64,000 nucleotides of DNA from Glandiceps talaboti (GCF_964340395.1 NC_135558.1:19935371-19999370), one strand, 5' to 3'. Numbered from the stretch's first letter, positions 31,685 to 44,199 are shown. Program-made: numbers and translations. The notes: a model not told the origin generated them from the letters alone.

Positions 31685-32969
31685 AATACAATGTGGTTTC
31701 CTTTTCTAGTTGTATTATTTGACAGCAGCCGATTTTTTTATAAGGAAGTGTGACGACATTGCAAGACTTATCAAAATTTTGATATACATGTATCTTGTTC
31801 CTGTTTTGTTTTCATTTGCGATATTTTAAGAAGTTCCATTTTATAGTGGATATATGGTATAGCGGGGTTTGTACAGTCACCTTTCAATAATTTGATGTAA
31901 TGTTTTACAGTTGTTTTAAACTTTTCTGCCTTATTCAAATTGATCGATATTTGGACGTATTTTTCTGATGGGTTTTATACGTCGTTTACCTGGGGTTTCT
32001 ATGATCAAAAATTTAAACATATTATCTGATGGGTTATAGAGGTTTCGTGGGGTTCATGAAGATATAGTTTTCTTTATCAACAGAGTATTTTTGAGACTTT
32101 ATGGTACACATTGACTAACTATTTTCAACGTTTCATGTTTCTATATATTCAGAAATTTGTTCAACCACATTTCTCTGATGGTTACTAGGGTTTAAAGAGA
32201 GTTTTTGCGGATTCAGAGGTTTTTTCAAATGAATATTTTATGAGACCCTTGGATTTACTATCTCAAAATATTCTCATACTTATTTTATATTAGCTTCTTT
32301 GTCTCTTACGTTCCACTCATGTCATTCTGACTGTAAGTAGGGTTTTTAAGAGGGGAGCACATGCACGACAGATGATACTAGATGATGACCGAAGGATGGA
32401 AGTAGTAAATAACATCTAATTGAAATAGAATGAATATTGAAAATTATGAAGGCAAAACTGGTGACATTTCATACATTATCGACAGTGGAGTTTGACATGT
32501 TAGAATAACCTGTTATAGTTAATGGTTGGCATTGATTGAAATGTTTACCTTGCCAATGTCCATAATCACCTAATAGATAAACCGATATATGGATCAGTAT
32601 CACCATGGTAACCCCAAATATTAGGTTTTATTGAATGTTTGGTCAAGAACCGTGTCGATTAGTGCAAACAAGACGGTGGGATAATTTTGGGAATGGTCAT
32701 TAGCGTAGTAAGAGGCAATGTAGACACGTACATTAAGTAAACGAAGTAATTCTCTTGGAATGTATCGTTTTGTAATATGCCTCCGGAGTGAATAGGTAAA
32801 GACAGGATGTTAGTCAGAGCATGAATGTATTAGGGAGAACACAGGTGTCTGACTCCTGAGTTGTTAACACTTTTACCTCTTTGTAAATAAACTACATTAA
32901 ACAGATTTATTGGTGTGCAGTCGCTGTACGTAGAATCTGGAGTACTTCAGATCGTGGTCATTAAATGTG
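31685..32969. other. intergenic, nothing recognised
   Basis: AT-rich. A phrase TCTGATGGGTT recurs near 31967 and 32026, but no unit is clear. Confidence 0.5.
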
Positions 32970-32978
32970 GGTAATACC

Positions 32979-33435
32979 ACAGGGAGCAGCGAGCATGTAA
33001 CTGATTGATCGATCGATCGATCGGTTGATGTATTGATTGATTGATTTATTATTTGGTTGAATGATTGATTGATTGATTGATCAATTTTTGTGGTGCAATA
33101 TAACTTACTTTGTGTGTGATATTGATCAATTGACTCATTGAGTTTTAAAACTATTTCTTTTTCTTTCCCTGGTTACTTTGCTCTCAGCTGTTGATCTCAC
33201 ACCACTAAAAGTCTGAGGCTGTATGTAATTCTCTCCTTGCTTTATTGACTAAATAAAGACGCCTTGTCCATTCTTCTAATCTTATCTTAATTAAAACACA
33301 CCTTATCTTAAAACTGGCAGGAGATCACTTACATTAACAGTTTGCTTTATCTCTCATCTGCTGGGAGATTATCACACTGGACAAACACTCGATCATGCAT
33401 AAACTAGTAAGGAAGAGAAAAGGGATGTAACTCCA
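32979..33435 (+). repeat. left 457-bp terminal inverted repeat
   Basis: Includes GATC/GATT simple-repeat blocks and a GAGCTG-type region. Mirrored exactly at the right end. Confidence 0.9.
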
Positions 33436-35672
33436 AACCATGGACTCCAATGCGCGATCACAGAAACGCGACGGTGATGAACAAATTGACAGCTGCTTTA
33501 ACGTGTTTCAGCATGTGAAAAATGTACAGATCTGTTTAGCCACTCGCCCACTTACACTCACCAAAGGGGTAAAATAACACGCATAATATGAGAGGGGTAA
33601 AATAATACGTGTTTCTTTGATCGCGCGGCTGTTTGAACGAGACTTCAGAGTTGACATCAATGAGTAATAATATTGTACTGGTAGTTTCCAGACTTTCATT
33701 CGTATAGGTTTATCACGTTATATCCCAATGTGATTTAGCTTGATCATGCCTGAGCGTTGGTGGATTTTGAGGACGTACTCTCTACCACAGACAAATTTCC
33801 TCCTTGTCTGTGGTTCTACATAGTCAACTTGAAATAGCTTGAGGTCACCATGGTTTGCTCATTGTCTGTTCGTCAACAAAAACTCACATGTTATGCCATA
33901 CGTAGTGCAGCGCAGCCTTGACTATTTTGTGTACACGATAATGTCTAAAATTTGGTATCAGGTGTTCTCCAAAGCTATGTTGGATGTTATAAAATCAAGA
34001 AATTACAGGTACAAGTAATTTAGTATTGAAGTAATGTTTTCAAGATTTATAATCGCAATCGATGTCGGAAGAAATTGGTTGATGTGTAAGTTCGTCAAGT
34101 ACCACACATTCATAAGTATATAAATTATAAATTATAAAATATTATATTTTTGCTACTTTTGGCGCTGGGAAGTGTGTTTCATCCACTTCATGTGTTTTTC
34201 GTTTAGAAACTTCGCTACTTCTACCTTCTATAACTTCGACTGACTGGAATATAGCCATAACAAACGGGTCATCACAGTGACGCAAGTTTATGAAAACGGA
34301 TACAACGGACTCTAATGTTTTGTCTTGGTAAATTGGCGAAACTTGAATATTTGTGACTATCAGCGACAGAAAACTATCATAGTCGAGAGACTGTATGGAT
34401 GCCTCGTAAATGCCAAGCGTTGCATTACTATGGTTAATGCCGTATTTTTAATAAAAGTCTGTGTCGATACAGTTGACATGGCACTACACCAGTTACGAAT
34501 GCCTTCTGTGTTCCGAGTCACAGATCTAAAATATATCCATTGGTAAATTTTCATTGTGAACTCTAAATTGAAGTCAAAAGCATTTAAACTTTGCACATAC
34601 AGTGACATTCCGTTGCGTAACAACATAGGTCCTTGACATCTCAACATCGCTATTTCGTACCAGCACTTGCACTGATATGAAATTGTCAACGTAAGAACGA
34701 ACATCTCTGTTGCAATCACTGTCTCTCGCAAGGTGATTGATATCACTTGAAACTGTACTCCTTGGAATTAAATATAATTACAAGATGAAATTTCAGAAAC
34801 TTTCCTATAACGATTTATTGAAAATACTCTAATTTCTTCGCTTCTGTATGCACAACCTAATGCAATTGTAACTGGACTCGATATGTGTGTAAAATTCATC
34901 GATTACGATGCAAACATTATTGATAAATTAATTTCACCCCTCTCATCAAAAGTGGTACATGTATCATATGGTACGTCCATGTCTGTCCGTTCTAGTAAAT
35001 TTTCATCTGTTGCCAATAGAAGACGCACTCAACAAATTTGTTGTTTTGGTAGCTAATCAGTGCGGGTTAAACTTGCAATAGTGTCGGGTGGATCTCAATG
35101 GCGACATTGTGACGACCCACGTCAAATGGGAAAACGTTTCTGGATTTTAGAAACTCCTGTTTAGGTGTTGATGAATGATAAAATCGTGTTTATGTAGCAT
35201 TCAAATCTTTTTTATTCATTCATTTGTTGGAATGTCTCTTTATTGTCCCTGGACATTATGGTTACTTTAGGACAACATGCATCTCTCCCCATGTATATAA
35301 GTTGGCCTAGTTTCTGACTGTCGTGTCTTCAAGACGACTTGAGAAAAACAGCTGGTATTTCATAATCCTTATCGTGATTTGGACACAAAACGAACTCTTC
35401 CCCCTCCCCAGCGAAATATTTTTTTTTATGTGTGTCAGTTTTATAATGTATGACACGTACTGCCGGCCATCATGTGCTTCTGTACGTTGAAGCCATATTT
35501 AGGGATGCTGCCCCACCTGAAGGAGGACCTGTGTACCTGTGTGGTTTCTTTACAATTTGAATAAATTAAAGCGTCACTCCTGCGGCAGCTTATTTATTTC
35601 CTATTTATAAGTGCATACATGAATATATTAAGTGTCCGGCCGACTTACGGTGATCCTCAAGCCACAGTGCAG
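33436..35672. other. core of the long-TIR element, no transposase recognised
   Basis: Longest ORF is 128 codons on the minus strand (34360-34746), with no DDE or zinc-finger signature. The element is non-autonomous as far as can be read. Confidence 0.6.
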
Positions 35673-36129
35673 TGGAGTTACATCCCTTTTCTCTTCCTTA
35701 CTAGTTTATGCATGATCGAGTGTTTGTCCAGTGTGATAATCTCCCAGCAGATGAGAGATAAAGCAAACTGTTAATGTAAGTGATCTCCTGCCAGTTTTAA
35801 GATAAGGTGTGTTTTAATTAAGATAAGATTAGAAGAATGGACAAGGCGTCTTTATTTAGTCAATAAAGCAAGGAGAGAATTACATACAGCCTCAGACTTT
35901 TAGTGGTGTGAGATCAACAGCTGAGAGCAAAGTAACCAGGGAAAGAAAAAGAAATAGTTTTAAAACTCAATGAGTCAATTGATCAATATCACACACAAAG
36001 TAAGTTATATTGCACCACAAAAATTGATCAATCAATCAATCAATCATTCAACCAAATAATAAATCAATCAATCAATACATCAACCGATCGATCGATCGAT
36101 CAATCAGTTACATGCTCGCTGCTCCCTGT
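35673..36129 (-). repeat. right 457-bp terminal inverted repeat
   Basis: Reverse complement of 32979-33435, the same length to the base. Confidence 0.9.
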
Positions 36130-36324
36130 GGTAATACCAGTCTTGTTACTGTATTTCAGGAAGTGTTGTGGTTTATTTAGAAAAAACGATTGCAATATTT
36201 TTTTTTATTGAGTTGCTGTTTTAAACACATTCATTAATTTGAACGTGTACTTAATAACTGATCGTAAAGATCGGAAGTAAACATGAGGAAAGTCAAATAT
36301 AGTCTAAGACTTCTATCGAGTCAT

Positions 36325-36561
36325 TGGAAAAATACATGTCACGACCATACGACCGGTCGTCGAGAAAAGACAGTGAAAAAAATACATGCCACGACCATAC
36401 GACCGGTCGTGGAGAAAAGTCAATGGAAAAAAATACATGCCACGACTATACGACCGGTCGTGGAGAAAAGACCGTGAACAAAATACATGCCACGACCATA
36501 CGACCGGTCGTGGAGAAAAGAGTGGGGGAAAAATACTCGCCACGACCACACGACCGGTCAA
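36325..36561. repeat. 50-bp tandem repeat with ACGACCGGTCGT palindrome, five copies
   Basis: The 12-bp perfect palindrome starts at 36349, 36399, 36450 and 36500, with a partial copy at 36550, so units are 50-51 bp. A sixth palindrome lies alone at 36908-36919. Short ORFs in several frames (MPRPYDRSWRK) come from the repeat itself. Confidence 0.9.
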
Positions 36562-37194
36562 AAAATATTACTGAAATTTAGGACTGATGTTCTTATCAAG
36601 ATAGAGTATAAATATATTCTCAGATTCATGTTCACATATTCATGTATGAGACAGACTCTTCTAACAGTTCCAGCATCATTAGGAGATTAGACTCATAATC
36701 ATATTTTCTTCCAATGTGAATCTGATTTTTAGTCTGGTCTTAGATTCATACTCTTTACTCGTGACAAGTAACATGAGTAAAGAAGAAGATGGATTAATAT
36801 TACCAACCTATGTCCAAGATCATTCGAACATCCGGGTATTTCTTACTGTAGCCCCTGTTGCTAGTATTAGTATATGGCACTGCTATCCACGACCAAAATT
36901 TCGTCGTACGACCGGTCGTGTACGTAGCGTAGGCATTGAAAACAGTGGTTCATTTTGGGCCGGGAAAAGCAAAGACAGAGTCCCTGTGGCATCAAACATT
37001 CGAAACTTAACTTCATATAGATCGTCTGTCGATCCTAAATTCAGGGGAGACAGAAAAACTCGAAAAACTGATTTTAGATTGAGCATAAATTGGTAGAATC
37101 CTCCTTGACTCCTTTCTCGAATGACCGCAACCCGCCAAGCACCACTGCGGGTCGCCATTTTGAATAAGAAATCTCGCGCAAAGGATTGCAGGGG

Positions 37195-37800
37195 CAAAAT
37201 TAATTCGGGACATACACATAATTAATTCAGGACATATAAACAAATTAATTCAGCATATACAAAAAATTAATTCGGAACATACATAAAATTAATTCTAGAC
37301 TACATGAAATTAATTCCAGGAATACATAAATTTAATTCTAGACAACATAAAATTAATTCTAGACTACATAAAATTACTCGAAAACACATTTAATTAATTC
37401 AAGGAATACATAAAATCAATTGTAGACTACATAAAATTATTTACAGTATATAAAATTAATCAACTCACATTTAATGAATTCAAGGAATACATAATATTAT
37501 TTGCAGCAACCATACAAACTAATTCAAGGAATACATGCAATTAATTCTAGACTACATAAAAATAAGTCCAGTACATAAAATTAATCAAAATACGTGTAAT
37601 TAATTCAAGGAATACATGATATTAATTGCAGTTACTATAAAAATTGATTATAGTCCACATGAAATTAATTGAAAAAACATTTAATTAATTCAAGGAGTGC
37701 GTAATATTAATTGCAACCATTATAAAAATAAATTCTAGACGACATTAAACTAATTCTAACACATTGAAATAATTTGGGGAATATATAATATTAATTACAG
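37195..37800. repeat. AT-rich diverged minisatellite (ATTAATTCTAGACTACATAAA)n
   Basis: About 20 or more units of 20-25 bp built on TTAATT plus ACATAAA, with drift toward the right end. Confidence 0.85.
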
Positions 37801-38606
37801 CAGTAGTTTTATTATTTCTACATAATTGTGACCAGAACGGGCGGCCATAAACTCCCACGCATTGTTGATATACAAGTAGTACACCACTGCCTTCAATGGC
37901 GGCCACTGAAGTCATCGCTACCTTGGAAAGTTGGTCCGGACGTTGTGGAGGTCGACTTTTGTACGGTTGCTATAGCGCTGCATAGGAGCTTACAATTTAC
38001 AATGGCGAGGTTTTAATTTGTCCATTGGCGGTATTGACAAGAGGTGGCAAACTAGTTTACTAAATACAGAAATACAATAAATTAATACATAAACTTGCTG
38101 GCGCTCACTGATAGACATGCTTATAAGCTACTCCACCTGCTTGATTACATGCACATGTACTGACATTTTGGGTCATTTACTAGCCCTTTGGTCTAAAATC
38201 GGGTCTGTTTTTTCGAGCTGAAGAGGCTACAACATGGAGTTCACGCTATATTATTTTCAATATTGCTAAGCGCGTGGTCATGGTTGCTAGGGCCAATCAT
38301 GATATTAATTAAACAATTCTCAATCTAAACACCACTAAGATCATTCCCATTAAATTTCAACCCATTCTACTCAATTATTTTGGAATTCCAAATTTTTGAC
38401 CAAAAGGACGAATTTTCATACCTAAATCACATATCACTGATGGGATCATCATGTCATGAACAATTCTGGAGTCTACATTTTTTACCAAAGATCATATTTT
38501 TCAAATCACCCAAATCAACACCCATCGGTGGTAAGATCAGTTTGTTTTGAACAATGTCCCAACTAGACACCCAAGGTAATCGGTCCAGTGGTATATGACT
38601 TTAAGT
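37801..38606. other. intergenic; contains one GGGCGTGGTCATGGTTGCTA-type repeat
   Basis: GCGCGTGGTCATGGTTGCTA at 38271-38290 recurs in the array at 55171. No gene supported. Confidence 0.55.
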
Positions 38607-38608
38607 TG

Positions 38609-38611
<3 letters not shown>

Positions 38612-38640
<29 letters not shown>
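38612..38640. repeat. (CA)n microsatellite
   Basis: CA tract just downstream of the B4GALNT stop. Confidence 0.9.
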
Positions 38641-38643
<3 letters not shown>

Positions 38644-38658
38644 TTCAGCTCAGTTGAG

Positions 38659-40261
38659 CTAATTTAAAAAATTAAAACATTGCAAATTGTTCTTGAATAG
38701 TGTGTGCAAATTGCATGAACTTCGGTTTTTGTTGAAATGTCTCCCAAGTTCCCGATATTTATTGTACTTTTTATTAGTAGCTTTCTTATGTAAAATGTTA
38801 ACGTCTGTACATCCCATCATACGCAGTTTTCCCAATCCATCGATGTGGAATTCAATGTGTCCCACTCTGTTGTAAACTGGGTCAAAACCAACGCTCCTGG
38901 TTGTACTGGTTCGAGCCATGAAAAAATTATCTGTGCCATCAGCGTAGAAACATTCGGGAAACTCTTTTACAGCATGGTATTTCTTGTTATTCCTGAGAAC
39001 CAAACAGTTGCCGTCATCATTTTCATAGTTATTAGTAACTTCAAGTGTACGACAACCTAAGCAATCGGTGTTCGTTCGGCGTTTACCGTTCGCGTCTCCA
39101 AACGTCCCACCGACAACATCGATTGTCAAGTTTGGATGTTTGAATTTTTCGAGGAAATTTTCAAGGTGAGTTCCTTTAGTGAACACAAAGTCGTCATCTA
39201 CCCAAACAAAGTACTTGGTTCTTACCTGACTGAGTGCTAAATTTCTACCAGCAAACCATCCTTCTGCAAAAGGCATAATGTAATGCTTTACATTAGGAAT
39301 GTTAATTTTTTCAGGAAACTCGGAATCGTCGGCGACAATGATGGTTATCTTTGGATAAAATTTATGTATGCTAGAAATTAGTGTTTTGACTGAACCATAC
39401 CGTTCAAACGTTTTTGTGATAATAGTTACCAATGAGTTGATATCACCGGAAGGGCCTGGGTCGTACAACGTTGGTACTGCCGGTTTTTTTATGTTGACGT
39501 GAACAGCGATATCAAAATTTAACATTGTGATATAGATTATATCTCTTGTATTGATATCATAAACTGTGCTTTTATAGTTTAAATTTGCCAAAACTGTATT
39601 GAGAGCGTGTAGTCCATTCTTGTTAGCTGTGATAATCATTTCGGTAGAGTCATTTCCACTAACTCCCACACTCGTATTACCCTCGTGTTTGAATACAACT
39701 AACACTCCTTTCAATTTTTTACATGTTAGCACAATCCGAAGCTGTTGATCTTCAGGTAGGAAATCAGCGATAGCGACGTGTAATTGTAGACCATGTAGAC
39801 GTGTTGACTTGAGTGGTTGAACGGTGACACCACCTGCAGGATATCGTAGTGGTTGGTGTAAAGGCTTCACACATCATCAACGGATCGCTGGATTGCCTAT
39901 GCTGTCTATTCCACTCTGTCAATTCACGTTCTCGCCGTAGTTTTGCCGAAGAATTCAACTTGTCTGTAATCTTCGTGTTCGCACATTTGCATGGTGACTC
40001 AATCTGATCGTCTTCTTTTCCAACAGCAATATATTTAGACATCGGTGAAAAAATTCTCATGTGTGGGTTTCTTTCGAAATATGCTTGATTTGGTCGAGGT
40101 CCAGAGTGGCTGTTTTTCACAATTCTCCATTCCATGTCTTCAATGGTGCTATACCAAACCGTGACGACAAGGCCAATTATACCAAATAAAAGTAGAATAA
40201 GCCACGTTGTACGAAACGCTACAGTCCCCATGGCGTACAACCTAAACACCGAGAACTTCAC
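38659..40261 (-). CDS. B4GALNT-like: beta-1,4-N-acetylgalactosaminyltransferase (GT12), intronless, one-base frameshift
   Basis: Type II Golgi enzyme family that transfers GalNAc from UDP-GalNAc to galactose-terminated glycans. The ATG at 40261 begins a short cytoplasmic tail and a membrane segment (TTWLILLLFGIIGLVVTVWY, about residues 18-37). The stem carries RRERELTEWNRQ, aligned with the RRAREF region of B4GALNT1. At about 39870 the frame shifts by one base in the ATGATGTGTGAAG run. The second frame continues RYPAGGVTVQPLK, SALVTIATKTF-like NSLVTIITKTFERYG, IVADDSEFPEK, MPFAEGWFAGRNLALSQ, the metal-binding VWVDDDFVF, and VGFDPVYNRVGHIEFHIDGL. The whole catalytic domain is open to TAA at 38659. 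No intron is needed, unlike vertebrate genes, so a retrocopy or lineage intron loss is possible. The shift may be real (pseudogene) or a sequencing error. Confidence 0.9.
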
Positions 40262-41190
40262 AATTCCTATGCAAAGGTAGATACTATATCCAGGTATTAT
40301 TTTTCATGTGTAAATTTTCACTTGAGAACACGACATTGCCGTAGAACTTAACAATTTTACCCTTGAGTGTCGATTTGTGTTGAAAAGGGGAGATGGTGAC
40401 GCGTTTCACATGAATAGCGAGGTTCAACAATAGGCCTATACCACTATTATTAGACCAAGACCTATTCAATATTTGCACATACATTGGTGTCCTTACACTA
40501 CAAACTTTGGACAGACGTTTGTACATACGACCTAAATACATGCACCTGAATTGGTAATGTACTACGTAAGTGGTTTAATACTACTAAACATTGCTGCTAT
40601 TGTCTGTGTCGTTCAGATTCTAGATACGGCCATGTTCAAAGAAGGAAAGGTGGTGTGGTGGTTGGGGTTTTTGTTTGTGTTTTTTTTTGCCTTTTTCAAA
40701 ACTGAAAACAGATCGCGACAAATCGACACGATTGGTGAATGCATGGGACGATTTTTCAGTCAACAAGACCTCCAAATTTAACATATATTTGTTTTCTCCA
40801 CCTTGTTCGAGGAAAAGATCAAACATTGGAAAACCTGCGACAACATCATCAGAAAAGGGATGAGACACTTAGTTGAATTACGTACGATACATGGAAATAA
40901 TTCAGTTGGGTGCGTATCGGTACACGGTCTCACGCCAGCTCACCGATCACAGTGTTCATCACGCTGTCTGGTTATGTTTGGTTAGGCCTACATTTGGTAC
41001 AAATGACAATAGTTCATGTTCACAATACTTACCTGCAATTCTTTCTTTCCTTCAAAATGTTAGTGATCATATACAGTACAGTGACCATTTATAGAATCAC
41101 AAAATGCTACATGTTTGAACATTTTGGGTGGTAATGTAGAAAAATCAGTGCCGAATGCTGGCTTTTTTGCCAAGTAGGGGTACAGCAAAA
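40262..41190. other. intergenic, nothing recognised
   Basis: Region upstream of the B4GALNT start. No promoter motif or gene I can support. Confidence 0.45.
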
Positions 41191-41194
41191 CAAT

Positions 41195-41640
41195 TTTTTT
41201 TTTGAAATTCCTCCAGCCTGTATTTTATGCAAGCTCCCCGGATCATTGCCCTAAGCTAGAATGAATAAAATGTATTAAATGTATTTTGTACAAGCATCCT
41301 GGATGACCGCCAGCCGACCCTAGAATGTATTTTGTGAACTCTTAGAATGTAAAAAATATATATACATGTATTTCACGCAAATTCCTGGACGCCCGCCCAC
41401 CGAAACTAGAATGTACTTCGTGCAATCATAAAATGTAAAAATTTATTAAATGTAAAAATGTACTAAATCCATTTCACGCAAGCTCTCTTGAACATCGCCC
41501 GACCTCAGATTGTATTTCATGCAACCATAGAATGTAAAAAATATATTGAATGTATTTCATGTAATATTTGTAACTTCTGTAAAAAAAAATGTAAAACGTG
41601 TCAAGAGTAAAATGTAAACCAGATTGAAACTGAATGCCTC
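41195..41640. repeat. about 105-bp diverged tandem repeat, four units
   Basis: The phrases AGAATGTA(TT/AA), TATTTCACGCAA and CCTGGA/CGCCCG recur at roughly 95-120 bp spacing. Confidence 0.65.
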
Positions 41641-41820
41641 CCACAAGTGCAAAATCATAGGTTTTTGGGTCAACATACATTGTTGGAATACAAAATTGTA
41701 AACTATAGCTATTCTACATGACGTATCCCTTACTTGGAAAATTAATTATATGAAACTAAGCTTGTACAGTTAACATATTGCCTAATTATTTTTCAAAAAA
41801 ACACTGATTATGCAGATTAA

Positions 41821-41823
<3 letters not shown>

Positions 41824-41882
<59 letters not shown>
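41824..41882. repeat. (TA)n microsatellite
   Basis: Pure TA tract. Confidence 0.95.
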
Positions 41883-41885
<3 letters not shown>

Positions 41886-41959
41886 GTTATAACATCAAGT
41901 TTAAATAACACATGCACTTCTTTACCATCGACCATTAAAACAAATGTACAAGATTATCT

Positions 41960-42150
41960 CAAATTTGAAGTTTGTATTCTTAAGAAACAGCCTAAGTACC
42001 GACAATCATTAATTACGCAAATTAGTCATAAATTAAAAACTATACTAACAGGCTTTAGAGGATGTGCGCTTTGTCATGGTTGATGTATGTGCCAAATTAT
42101 ATGGAATTTTAAACATAGCATTCCAAAGATACAGCTTAATTACTGAAGAT
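41960..42150. repeat. dispersed repeat, copy 1 (second at 48430-48690)
   Basis: Shared phrases include CCAAATTATATGGAATTT, TTCCAAAGATACAGC and CATTAATTA with the same order and spacing at 48430-48690. Family unassigned. Confidence 0.65.
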
Positions 42151-42172
42151 CATTAATTATTCAAACAACTCA

Positions 42173-42225
42173 ATGGGGGGGGGGGGCTTAAGACAAATTG
42201 AGCATTCAAGGGGGGGGGGCTATGA
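42173..42225. repeat. G-tract pair
   Basis: Two runs of nine or more G separated by about 30 bp, part of the G-tract family seen at five other places in the window. Confidence 0.6.
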
Positions 42226-42450
42226 AAGTTCTGATGGTCTAGAAGGGTGCTCCCGAAATATTATGCTCATGATTTGAACCAAATTAAACATCAGGAGCGG
42301 TCGTTTACTGAGTACATTTAAAGATTTCTCGATGCTTCGCCACAATACCTTCAAAGCCTATATTCAGCGAAGAGTTGGGTGACAGCCATGCGAATGTATT
42401 TGTGTATGTCTTCATCTGTCTGTGTGCATATCTCTAGACTCTTGTGTCTG

Positions 42451-42454
<4 letters not shown>

Positions 42455-42511
<57 letters not shown>
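42455..42511. repeat. (CT)n microsatellite
   Basis: CT tract directly before the LINE-5'-flank homologue. Confidence 0.95.
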
Positions 42512-42514
<3 letters not shown>

Positions 42515-42830
42515 TTTAAACATTCAAACTTCAGCAGCAGTCGTTTGCCTTGTACTTTGCAAATTTGTACACTTCATTTGCCTATTATACAGTTAATTAT
42601 GAGGCAGTCAATAGCTAAGTGAATGTATGTGTGTGTGTCAAACTATCTCTGTACATAATAAGTTAAAGTGCAGATAATATAGCCATACTAGTACTGTTGT
42701 ATAGTAATGTATTGAGCTGAGTAAAATTGGGGTATGATGACAAATTTAAAGTACTCTATGACTTGACCCTCCCCACTAGCTATCATGGATGATGCTGTTT
42801 CTGCCCAGAATCAAGATTGAAAGAGAAAAC
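42512..42830 (+). mobile_element. copy of the sequence upstream of the 28155 LINE
   Basis: CCTTGTACTTTGCAAATTTG, ATGAGGCAGTCAATAGCTAA and CCCAGAATCAAGATTGAAAG appear in the same order as on the minus strand at 30294-30093. No reverse transcriptase follows, so this is a truncated or separate copy. Confidence 0.6.
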
Positions 42831-43009
42831 CCTGCTGGCTAAGTATCGCCAAGTATAGGTTACAGCCCAATGTGAGATCTTTTTCATAAAGCCCACATAT
42901 ATTTGTAAAGGATTCTCTCATTGTTCACGGTATGGACACTGGTTCATTTCCACTGTTAGTTTACATAGTACCATATACTCTACATCTCTGGCAAGTGGAG
43001 CAGGGAGGA

Positions 43010-43200
43010 GGGGGGTTACACATTAAAATATGTGTAGCCGGGAGGGACTACAAAAATTCTTGGGTTCATTTCGGGGGAGGGGGGCATGAATTATTTTGAG
43101 TGCGCAAAGTGGGGGGGGGGACTGCGAAAACAATTTTGACTAAACTAATTTCACCCCAGTCCCCCCCCCCCCCGCCCTCGCCGTAAATTCTGACCCGAGC
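43010..43200. mobile_element. G-tract element fragment
   Basis: Runs of G at 43070-43125 and a C run at about 43160-43175 followed by CCGTAAATTCTGACCCGAGC. The same order is seen at 57000-57170. Confidence 0.55.
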
Positions 43201-43832
43201 CGTATTGCAGCTACCTACTCACAAAGTACTGGTATCATCAAGTACTTCTTTATTCTCTGGTAATTCTAAGGGTCTATTTGTCGTTGGGTCAGCGAGCTTT
43301 CATCATTCAAATTTTGTAGCTTACGCCCAAACAAAAGGTCAAAGAGTAGCCCCGTTGAAACATCCATTGTATATGTAGTCGACCAACCTTCAAGGGCTGA
43401 CAAACAATCTCAACTTCATGACGCACTCTATGCTGACATTGCTGCTACCTTGAGGTGTTGAGGATTCTGTAGCTGCTACTACATCAGCTGTTGATACAGG
43501 TAATGAATCTGACTTGGATCATGTGATTCAGAATTTAGAGAAACAAAAACAATGGGGGAGGAGAAGACTGATCTCTTGGAGATTGCAAATAATGTGAATG
43601 ATTCATTCACCCATATTATCTACAATCTATGTATCTAGAGCTGTATTTGTATTGAATGAATACAATACATTCAGTGAATAACAGATCCGATGAGAGAATG
43701 AATGTTCATGACCTCTGGGTCAGTTACAAACTTTAGAAAAAAATTCTACTCACCGTCAGGGGCAAATTCCAAATAATAATATTTTCATGAAATAAAGAGT
43801 TGATAAAACAATTCAATATTCTCTCTTTTATT

Positions 43833-43866
43833 AGCTACGCTGTCAGCGAAAGCTGACAGCGTAGCT
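43833..43866. repeat. perfect 15-bp hairpin with GAAA loop
   Basis: AGCTACGCTGTCAGC, loop GAAA, then the exact complement. A GNRA tetraloop would make a very stable RNA hairpin if transcribed. Confidence 0.9.
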
Positions 43867-43954
43867 TTAGGTATAGGTGGGTATTGAGGTATAGAGAGTA
43901 GAGTGAATCATAGGTGTCCGTCAAACTTTTATATTTTCACTATTTTCTCTGAAA

Positions 43955-44190
43955 GTAACAGCCAGAATACTTCGATATTTGGTGTGCATGTTCCCTGGGG
44001 GGAGGCTATTCAGATTTGTTCATGCCAAGTTGATCTGTGCCATTTTCAATTTCATTTTTCCAAAAATGACATTTTCATCAACTCCTCATAAAGTTCAAGT
44101 CAGATTGCTTTGATATCTGATGTGTTGATGTACAGGGGGTAGCTTACTTAGATTTGTTAATTTCAAGTCAGCACGTCTTCTCTTCTATTT
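43955..44190. repeat. imperfect tandem pair, about 130-bp unit
   Basis: GATATTTGGTGTG and GATATCTGATGTG open two units, each continuing to AGATTTGTT and AAGT near the same spacing. Confidence 0.5.
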
Positions 44191-44199
44191 TTTATGATT

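Larger units (their letters stand above)
32979..36129. mobile_element. long-TIR DNA element, Mutator-like by structure
   Basis: The TIRs 32979-33435 and 35673-36129 are both 457 bp and are reverse complements with no difference I could find. They start ACAGGGAGCAGCGAGC. The element is flanked by GGTAATACC at 32970-32978 and 36130-36138. Long TIRs with 9-bp target duplications are the pattern of Mutator-like elements; hAT gives 8 bp and shorter TIRs. The 2.2-kb core has no transposase that I recognise. Near-perfect TIRs imply recent insertion or conversion between arms. Confidence 0.85.

Noticed and set aside
34360-34746. 128-codon minus ORF as the transposase of the long-TIR element
   Set aside because: No DDE, zinc-finger or SWIM-like motif, too short, and composition like the surrounding non-coding DNA.
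36716-37096. 126-codon plus ORF as a gene
   Set aside because: No domain, no splice or promoter support, and a comparable open frame exists on the other strand.
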